Notes under the pieces: model-generated | Databases searched by the model: none | What the model saw: the letters and a program-made list of their open reading frames with translations, nothing else | What the model was told of the DNA's origin: nothing | Program-made: the position numbers and the translations under genes | Shown: positions 26,007 to 31,632 of the stretch, in pieces | Numbering within the stretch: the stretch's first letter is position 1 | Layout of the letters: every line of letters starts with the position of its first letter | DNA from: a virus | Length of the DNA stretch: 31,632 nucleotides | Direction: 5' to 3' (one strand) | Virus record (IMG/VR): IMGVR_UViG_3300032286_001144 | Location: 1-31,632 of that record

Positions 26007-26467
26007 TTACTCTAAAAACTTACTATTATTCGTTCGGAACCTTGCATCATATGATTGCGGATGATGGCGACCTTATGCAGTGGAAAGATGACGCTACATG
26101 CACATTTGCATATGTTGTTTCTGGAGATTTAAGGATTATTGATTCGCCTGTACCAGAAGCGATAAATTACTCATATGTAAATTCTAAAGGATTAGATCCA
26201 GTAGTATTTGTCGCTGAAAATAAGTATCAGGCGTTTGGAAGAACCGAGTGGATTTGCGCACATTTCAGTTTTAAGAGACCTTCTGGGTTTTCTTCACAAT
26301 TACTTCACTTGAATGGAACATCGACTTTGCCCTCTGGTTGGGGGTTTTTTGTTGTTTCTGGCTCTGCTACTGTTAGTGGTATCACCGCCATAGAAGATAA
26401 TTATTTCAAACCAAGAAATGAAGATTTAGAGATTAGTGGGGACGGAACACTCATTTTAATTCAATAA
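25982..26467 (+). CDS. 161-aa putative beta-barrel tail-associated protein, start uncertain
   Basis: The frame opens after a stop at 25952 and its first ATG is 25982 (MDGTNRIMITLKTYYYSFGT), which has no Shine-Dalgarno. The protein is beta-rich. Its end (LPSGWGFFVVSGSATVSG, then FKPRNEDLEISGDGTLILIQ) resembles the second half of a small cupin-type barrel, though no metal-binding histidines are evident; this is a weak visual match. The middle (YVNSKGLDPVVFVAENKYQA; WICAHFSFKRPSGFS) is unfamiliar. The well-started 28-codon ORF in another frame just upstream suggests that the natural product could be about 183 residues if a shift joins them. It lies between the 215-aa protein and the 1412-aa fibre and ends at a late-promoter box. 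Confidence 0.55.
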   Translation: MDGTNRIMITLKTYYYSFGTLHHMIADDGDLMQWKDDATCTFAYVVSGDLRIIDSPVPEAINYSYVNSKGLDPVVFVAENKYQAFGRTEWICAHFSFKRPSGFSSQLLHLNGTSTLPSGWGFFVVSGSATVSGITAIEDNYFKPRNEDLEISGDGTLILIQ

Positions 26468-26470
26468 ATA
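26463..26470 (+). promoter_or_regulatory. Late-promoter-like AATAAATA box upstream of the 1412-aa fibre
   Basis: AATAAATACCC overlaps the stop codon of the 161-aa gene and lies 29 bp before the next ATG. A start a few bases downstream would leave a short leader with the Shine-Dalgarno AAGGG (26486-26490) in the right place. Position and spacing make this the most convincing intergenic late promoter of the window. Confidence 0.5.
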
Positions 26471-26499
26471 CCCAAGAACAAATCTAAGGGTACGCTTTA

Positions 26500-29400
26500 A
26501 TGGCTGATGATACAATTCTCCTTAAGAGATCGGGTGTTCCTGGTGAAATCCCTCTCCCCAGCCAATTAGCACTCGGTGAACTTGCGCTAAACTATGCAGA
26601 CGCGCGTCTGTTTACCAAGAAATCAAATGGTGTTGTTACCGACATCAACGCGATGCCGCCTGCAAACAACATCATCTACGTTTCCGTAGAGGGTGACGAC
26701 GCAAATGACGGTAGAGATCCTGGATCTGCGAAAAGAACCATCCGCGCAGCATTAAATGCTATCGAAAAGAGCAATACAGTTGCCATCGGTCCTGGAACGT
26801 TCATAGAAAAAACTCCTTTGATTCTCCCACAAAACGTCACACTTCATGGTGTTGACCAGAGAATTACGACAGTCAAGGGTGAAGACCCAACCAAAGATAT
26901 TATTTGGGTTTCTAGTGCTTGCTATGTTACTGGTTTCGCTATCAAAGACCACATGTATCCATCTGCGGCTATTTCTTATCCAGGGAATGTAGAGTATGGA
27001 ACAGCGCAAAGCGCAGATAGTGATTCAATCGTTTTAGATGCGTCTGTCGCGGTTACTGGCGTCGGGATGGACAACTACTATCGCGAGATGCGCATTCAGA
27101 TTACTAGTGGTACAGGCGCAGGTCAATCTAGAAATATTGTAAGTTATGCGGTTGACACATTAACCGCAAAAGTAGACGCAAATTGGACTGTAGTACCCAA
27201 TTCTACCTCTGTGTATCTAATCGACATTAGAATTCCGACTGCACCGTCACCGAATACAAGATATAGCGCATACACCACTGCATCGCCTTATCTATATAAC
27301 CTCGCATCACTCACAGCAGACAAGGTTATAGGTAGCGGCACAACTTCCATCACTATTGCATACGGTTCTATATCTCTTACAATTGGAACTGGGCTGACTG
27401 TTGGTATCGGCAGAAGAGTCAGAATAAAACACGATCCAAATAATTTTATGGTCGGTGATGTCGTTTCGTATAATTCAGGCACTGGCGTTCTCGTCGTCAA
27501 TGTAATCAAATATCAAAGACAAGATAACAACCCAAGAACTTATTGGGATGTCCTGTACGTTTGTGGGGATGGCATGGTCATCGACGGCTATCATGCTGGT
27601 GGTCTAAAGAGTTTTGTATCTGCGCAGTTTACTCAGTTCAATCAGGGTGGTCGTGGTGTTGTTATTCGTAATATGGGATATGCGCAACTCGTTTCGATTT
27701 ACGGTATTTGTTGTGAAGACGCATTCGTTGCCGAATCGGGCGGTACAGCTTCGATGGGTAACTGTAACGTCAACTTCGGTAATCGGGGATTGGTTGCGAA
27801 TGGGACATCAGAAGTACTTTTAACTGCAAACGCTGGTTTTACATACAACGAAGCCAAGTGTCGCCGCGACACTGGATTGATCGTAGATACTCTTGCTGTT
27901 GACATTTTGATGGGTAGCAACACGCAATCCGTATTCGCAGGTATCCAATACTGGAATCAAGATGCAGTAGGAAGCATTCCTACAACGCAATTAATTCCAA
28001 CTATCGGAACATTTGAGTATCTCCAAATTCTTGCAAACAATGTTGTTCGCGGAGATACAACAGGAACAAGATACCAAGCCGTTGTATCTCAAACTACTAC
28101 TAATCCTGCAACAACTACAGAATCAACAATCGTTGAAACAGATTTTCAATACATCATTGATATCCTTACCGACGGAACTACTGGAATAACAGACCAAATT
28201 ATTCCAAACGGTGTAGTAGCCACAGTTAACGCAAATAAAATTAAAGCATATAACTTATTGCAAAGCAACAAGAGTTATATGCAAAAAGAAGCCACTGCGT
28301 GGCTCGGCTCAAATTATCCTGATTCTATTCGTCAAATTACTTCCGCGCCAACAATAACTGGGACTGGACCGTTTTATGTAACATATACCTTCACTTCAAT
28401 GACTGCAGCACCAACTGTTGGCTCAACGTATACAATTGAAGGTAACGCGACTACTGCATATAATGGAGATTTTGCAGTAGTAGAATCTTCTATAACAACT
28501 GCAAATCTTCAATATACGTCAAATCCTGGTGCTTGGGGTTCAGGTACGACTTATCTAACATCATACAATCGCGCAACATGCGAAAGAGACGTTGGTTACA
28601 TTATTGACTGCTTATCCTTCGACTTAAAATATACAGGAAATAGGCAAGCAATTCAGGCTGGTGTCTACTATTACGGATACACAGATGTAAGCGCAGTTGG
28701 TGCCGAGATACCGCAAACTATTGACGCATACAATAAAATTAAACAAATCGCGGCATATGTTATATCAAACACGGCAGTACCGCAAACATATCAAGCCGCA
28801 AACAATCAGGTGTTTAGTACTATTTACGGAACATCGAACGAATCTAATTATGCAAACAACCTCATTACATTAATTACAGATATTATCCAAGGTGGTCCAA
28901 CGGTAGCACCTCCGTTAAGACCTATTGGGTTAACTCCGAATGCTGCTATGAATACAGCAAACGCTGCTTCTATTCTTATTTCAAATAGAGCATTTATCCA
29001 AGACGAGACTATTTCTTATCTGAATACTGTATATGGCGCTGACAACCAAACTGGATTTATCATTAATGTGAGCAGTGTTACTGCGAACACAGATCCAAAA
29101 ATTAATATTCTTGCAAATACTAAACCATATCTTGGTTTGATTATGCACATCGAAGACGAAACTACTTTGGACATACAAAATGGTCCAGGATATAATCTTG
29201 GTGATACAATAAACATTGCGCACGTAGATTCAGCGTTTACTGACTACATGATTGGAACTATCACATCATGGGATCCTGCAGCAGAATCTGCAACAATAAC
29301 AATTACTGATGCTGTTGGTACGCTAGGAAATATTCATGCAACTTGGGAAACAACTAAAGTTGCATACGATAGAGCCAAGTGCGAGCGAGATACGGGTTTA

Positions 29401-30738
29401 ATTGTTGACGCGATTGCGCAAGATTTGTATTTTACAGACAACACTCAAAGTACATTCTCAGGGTTGCAATATTGGGAACAGTCTGGTTTACGAATTCCTG
29501 CACTAAACTTAGCAAAGACAGTCGCAGCGATAGAAGCTGCTCGTAATCAGGCTCTGACATATATCGTAACTGTGCCAGAACAAACAAAAATTCAAACTGA
29601 GTTTAATCTTATTAGAAATATTTTAAACGGCACTCAATCATTAGCAACTATCACTGATGCGATCGTTCCTAACAGCCTAATTGCAAGTACAAGTGCTAAT
29701 GTATTGGCTGCTAAAGCTGCGCTGCAAACAAACTTAGCAGCAATTCAGGCTGCTGCGGCTGCAGTAGATCCTACATTACCTGGATTGAATGGAACGATTC
29801 AACAAGATATTGACTACATTGTAGATAGTATTTGCACCGATTTGGTTTATGGTGGTAATCGTCAGGCAATTCAGTTTGGTGTTTATTACTACAACTACAC
29901 ATCAACCAGTGCCGTTCCTAGCGAAATCCCACAAATTAATGAGGCTTATGGGCACATTAAAGATCTAGCGACCTATATTATTCGAGGATGGGATGTACCG
30001 TTCAAATGGCAAACAGTAGAAACACAAGATAAAGTTACCGCTGGCGGAGCTGGAACATCTGCTCTAGTAACAGAAACGGGTGGATTGATAGATCTAATTA
30101 TTTCTATCATCAGCGACAGAACGATTGGTTTACCAAACAGATCACCATTACCGTTAAATCCAAGCGCAGTTGCTGCAAGAGCGTATGCCGCGAAACAGTT
30201 ATACTATAACCGCGATTTCATTATTGCTGAAGTTATCGCATACCTTGACAGAAATTACAGAGGAAGATTTACCCAAGAAATTGTTTTGACTGATACAGGC
30301 AGTTTGTTTATTGATACAGTTGACACCAGTTTGGTCATCCCTAAATATAGGACTGTATTGGCGGCAAATACTGTTGGAGATATTACAACTATCGAATTGG
30401 ACGAAAGAATCATAACAGCACTTCCTCGCGGAAAAACTGTACGTTTTTACCAAAAATCAACCCTTTCCGCTTCTGGTCAAACATTTGAATTCGTTGGTTC
30501 AGGCACCAATGTGACAACTGCTCTTCCAAGATTTGGTGGAGATATTATTCAAGAAAGCGAAGTGGTGTCTAGTAATGGCGGAATCGTCTACTTCACCTCG
30601 ACAGATCAATTCGGTAATTTTAGAATTGGTGAAGACCTAGTAATTAACTTCAATACTGGTACGTTGTCAGGTAGAACATTCACTAAGAGCTTGTATGCGC
30701 AGATCACTCCGTTCGTACTTGCTCTATCAAACGACTAA
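26500..30738 (+). CDS. Giant tail fibre-like protein with beta-helix and duplicated modules
   Basis: A 1412-aa protein. Residues about 1-50 (LLKRSGVPGEIPLPSQLALG, ELALNYADARLFTKKSNG) are a common phage fibre N-terminus. About 58-430 contain a pectin-lyase-like start (VEGDDANDGRDPGSAKRTIR, AIGPGTFIEKTPLILPQNVT) expected to form a parallel beta-helix. From about 449 to 1256 a four-part unit occurs twice (see findings), marked by AKCRRDTGLIVD / AKCERDTGLIVD and GNRQAIQAGVYYYGY / GNRQAIQFGVYYYNY. The C-terminus (FEFVGSGTNVTTALPRFGGD, VYFTSTDQFGNFRIGEDLVI, GRTFTKSLYAQITPF) is a conserved ending of marine T4-like fibres. It probably forms a long side or tail fibre. The start has AAGGG at 9 nt and a late-promoter box 29 bp upstream. 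Confidence 0.82.
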   Translation: MADDTILLKRSGVPGEIPLPSQLALGELALNYADARLFTKKSNGVVTDINAMPPANNIIYVSVEGDDANDGRDPGSAKRTIRAALNAIEKSNTVAIGPGTFIEKTPLILPQNVTLHGVDQRITTVKGEDPTKDIIWVSSACYVTGFAIKDHMYPSAAISYPGNVEYGTAQSADSDSIVLDASVAVTGVGMDNYYREMRIQITSGTGAGQSRNIVSYAVDTLTAKVDANWTVVPNSTSVYLIDIRIPTAPSPNTRYSAYTTASPYLYNLASLTADKVIGSGTTSITIAYGSISLTIGTGLTVGIGRRVRIKHDPNNFMVGDVVSYNSGTGVLVVNVIKYQRQDNNPRTYWDVLYVCGDGMVIDGYHAGGLKSFVSAQFTQFNQGGRGVVIRNMGYAQLVSIYGICCEDAFVAESGGTASMGNCNVNFGNRGLVANGTSEVLLTANAGFTYNEAKCRRDTGLIVDTLAVDILMGSNTQSVFAGIQYWNQDAVGSIPTTQLIPTIGTFEYLQILANNVVRGDTTGTRYQAVVSQTTTNPATTTESTIVETDFQYIIDILTDGTTGITDQIIPNGVVATVNANKIKAYNLLQSNKSYMQKEATAWLGSNYPDSIRQITSAPTITGTGPFYVTYTFTSMTAAPTVGSTYTIEGNATTAYNGDFAVVESSITTANLQYTSNPGAWGSGTTYLTSYNRATCERDVGYIIDCLSFDLKYTGNRQAIQAGVYYYGYTDVSAVGAEIPQTIDAYNKIKQIAAYVISNTAVPQTYQAANNQVFSTIYGTSNESNYANNLITLITDIIQGGPTVAPPLRPIGLTPNAAMNTANAASILISNRAFIQDETISYLNTVYGADNQTGFIINVSSVTANTDPKINILANTKPYLGLIMHIEDETTLDIQNGPGYNLGDTINIAHVDSAFTDYMIGTITSWDPAAESATITITDAVGTLGNIHATWETTKVAYDRAKCERDTGLIVDAIAQDLYFTDNTQSTFSGLQYWEQSGLRIPALNLAKTVAAIEAARNQALTYIVTVPEQTKIQTEFNLIRNILNGTQSLATITDAIVPNSLIASTSANVLAAKAALQTNLAAIQAAAAAVDPTLPGLNGTIQQDIDYIVDSICTDLVYGGNRQAIQFGVYYYNYTSTSAVPSEIPQINEAYGHIKDLATYIIRGWDVPFKWQTVETQDKVTAGGAGTSALVTETGGLIDLIISIISDRTIGLPNRSPLPLNPSAVAARAYAAKQLYYNRDFIIAEVIAYLDRNYRGRFTQEIVLTDTGSLFIDTVDTSLVIPKYRTVLAANTVGDITTIELDERIITALPRGKTVRFYQKSTLSASGQTFEFVGSGTNVTTALPRFGGDIIQESEVVSSNGGIVYFTSTDQFGNFRIGEDLVINFNTGTLSGRTFTKSLYAQITPFVLALSND

Positions 30739-30750
30739 TAAGGTTGGATT

Positions 30751-31089
30751 ATGGCAAATTTAGTACCCTTAAATACATTTAAATCTAACACAGCAACTGT
30801 CACTACATCAGACTTGATTGCATATCAAGCACCGACAGGAGTAACGACAGTTGTTCTGTTAGCACAATTTTCAAATATCGGTACAGGTACTGGCAATGTG
30901 TCAGCAAACATCTATCGTTCTGGCGCCAATACGCAAATTATTAAAAACTTTGCTGTTCCTCAAGGAGACGCAGCATCAGTGCTTACTGGTCGTCTAATCT
31001 TAGAAGAAGGTAACAGACTTTATATTCGCGCGGATGAAAATAACAAATTTAAGTTTGTATTTTCATTCCTTGAAACTGCTAACGCTTAA
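30751..31089 (+). CDS. Small structural protein next to fibre genes (112 aa)
   Basis: The product reads MANLVPLNTFKSNTATVTTS, then IAYQAPTGVTTVVLLAQFSN, KNFAVPQGDAASVLTGRLIL and FKFVFSFLETANA. This matches by eye a family of small beta-sandwich proteins that sit beside fibre genes in T4-like marine phages; no function is established to my knowledge. It carries no signal peptide or membrane segment. AAGG (30740-30743) lies 7 nt before the start, within the 12-nt gap after the 1412-aa fibre. The next gene starts 9 nt after its stop, so all three are probably read from one message. Confidence 0.7.
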   Translation: MANLVPLNTFKSNTATVTTSDLIAYQAPTGVTTVVLLAQFSNIGTGTGNVSANIYRSGANTQIIKNFAVPQGDAASVLTGRLILEEGNRLYIRADENNKFKFVFSFLETANA

Positions 31090-31098
31090 GAGTAAACT

Positions 31099-31632
31099 AT
31101 GACGAGACTGGTAAGCGGTAGGGAAAAAACAGTACCACCTGGGGCAGTTGATGACTCCAGATACGAATTCTTACACCCTGGGCAAGCCGAACCTAATCTT
31201 GGTCAGGCTCCTGTTGAAGGATATGTTTTATCATATAATTCAACTATGCCTGGAGAACGCGAGTGGATTCCATCGAGCGCTGGTTCACAGGGCACTTCAG
31301 GTGTTCAGGGTGCTCAGGGTGTTCAAGGCGTAAGATTTTCAACTTTCATCGGTTCAACGCCTCCAGTTGGTCCTTCTGCTGGTGATATTTGGTGGGATTC
31401 TGAAACTGGTGTCAGATATATTTGGTACACTGATCCAGATAGTTCTCAGTGGGTACAAGAATCAGCACCAGGTGCATTAGGAGCACAAGGCGCATCTAAT
31501 TCAGGAGGATCTCAAGGTGCACAAGGTGCTGGAGGTTCCCAAGGAACAATTGGAATATCAGTTCAAGGATCTAGTGGTTCCGCATCTTCTCAAGGTGCAC
31601 AAGGTGCTGGAGGTTCCCAAGGAACAATTGGA
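31099..31632 (+). CDS. Second collagen-like tail fibre, 3' end outside the window
   Basis: The frame is open from ATG 31099 to the window end (178 codons), so the gene is partial. It starts MTRLVSGREKTVPPGAVDDS. A first short collagen-like run (GSQGTSGVQGAQGVQGV) lies at about residues 63-79. Then comes a compact module GSTPPVGPSAGDIWWDSETG, VRYIWYTDPDSSQWVQESAP (about 85-124), which is widespread in phage fibres. A second collagen-like run of GSQGAQGAGGSQGTIG units continues to the edge. It differs from the first fibre in having the GDIWWDSETG module and no visible S74 domain, which could lie beyond the window. Confidence 0.82.
   Translation, partial: MTRLVSGREKTVPPGAVDDSRYEFLHPGQAEPNLGQAPVEGYVLSYNSTMPGEREWIPSSAGSQGTSGVQGAQGVQGVRFSTFIGSTPPVGPSAGDIWWDSETGVRYIWYTDPDSSQWVQESAPGALGAQGASNSGGSQGAQGAGGSQGTIGISVQGSSGSASSQGAQGAGGSQGTIG
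31510..31632 (+). repeat. 45-bp direct repeat in the second collagen-like fibre
   Basis: The sequence at 31510-31554 (starting TCTCAAGGTGCACAAGGTGC) is repeated without change at 31588-31632, a 78-bp period equal to 26 codons, encoding SQGAQGAGGSQGTIG. The second copy ends at the window edge, so more copies may follow. Confidence 0.92.

Noticed and set aside
23999-31632. Diversity-generating retroelement target in the fibre module
   Set aside because: No reverse transcriptase, template repeat or AT-biased variable repeat pair is visible; the repeats seen are ordinary in-frame collagen-type repeats.
1-31632. tRNA genes, CRISPR arrays, insertion sequences, introns or homing endonucleases
   Set aside because: Genes are packed almost end to end, the largest non-coding gaps are tens of bases, and no such signature was seen.

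Overview
The window is late structural DNA of a T4-like, contractile-tailed phage. A nearly complete set of baseplate genes is recognisable from sequence: homologues of T4 gp4, gp26, gp48, gp53, gp27, gp5, gp25, gp6 and gp8, followed by large fibre-type proteins. Several features suggest a 'far' or marine T4-like relative (cyanophage or pelagiphage type) rather than an enterobacterial T4. The gp5 homologue has no lysozyme domain. A DUF4815-type protein lies after gp8. The fibres are rich in collagen-like G-X-Q repeats. Late-promoter-like NATAAATA boxes are scattered through the window. The host cannot be named from this stretch. No bacterial genes, tRNAs, integrase, CRISPR array or insertion sequences were seen.

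Layout. Positions 21-2464 are a compact minus-strand operon: gp4 (head completion nuclease fold), a 182-aa conserved protein of unknown role, a tail-tube-fold protein (gp54-like) and gp26. The first three are joined by TAATG stop/start overlaps. A 24-bp divergent gap separates gp4 from a plus-strand operon that runs to the window end. Positions 2489-7423 hold the tube cap and hub genes (gp48, gp53, gp27, gp5). Positions 7426-9578 hold a 57-aa small ORF and a 648-aa coiled-coil protein with an acidic tail and unknown function. Positions 9605-16907 hold the wedge genes gp25, gp6, a 1079-aa protein in the gp7 position, and gp8. Positions 16918-23997 hold two very large outer baseplate or tail proteins and a 69-aa coiled-coil protein. 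Positions 23999-31632 are the adhesin and fibre module: a collagen-like fibre with a C-terminal S74 chaperone, a 215-aa tail protein, a frame-split 28/161-aa locus, a 1412-aa beta-helix fibre with a long internal duplication, a 112-aa small protein, and the start of a second collagen-like fibre cut by the window end.

How the genes work together. gp48 and the tube-fold protein start the tail tube on the hub built from gp27 and gp5 with the help of gp26. gp53, gp25, gp6, the gp7-position protein and gp8 form the wedges around the hub. The large proteins downstream probably make the outer baseplate and its fibres for host recognition. gp4 finishes the head. The order differs from T4, where 26-27-48-54 form a separate cluster from 53-5-6-7-8.

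I see no clearly new biological system. The points most worth a second look are three places where the reading frame does not fit a simple gene (1405-1482, 7575-7635, 25920-26006), a GGxGY/P module shared by four baseplate proteins, the internal duplication in the 1412-aa fibre, the repeat-rich collagen fibres, late-promoter boxes fused to stop codons, and a GC-rich palindrome inside the 968-aa gene.
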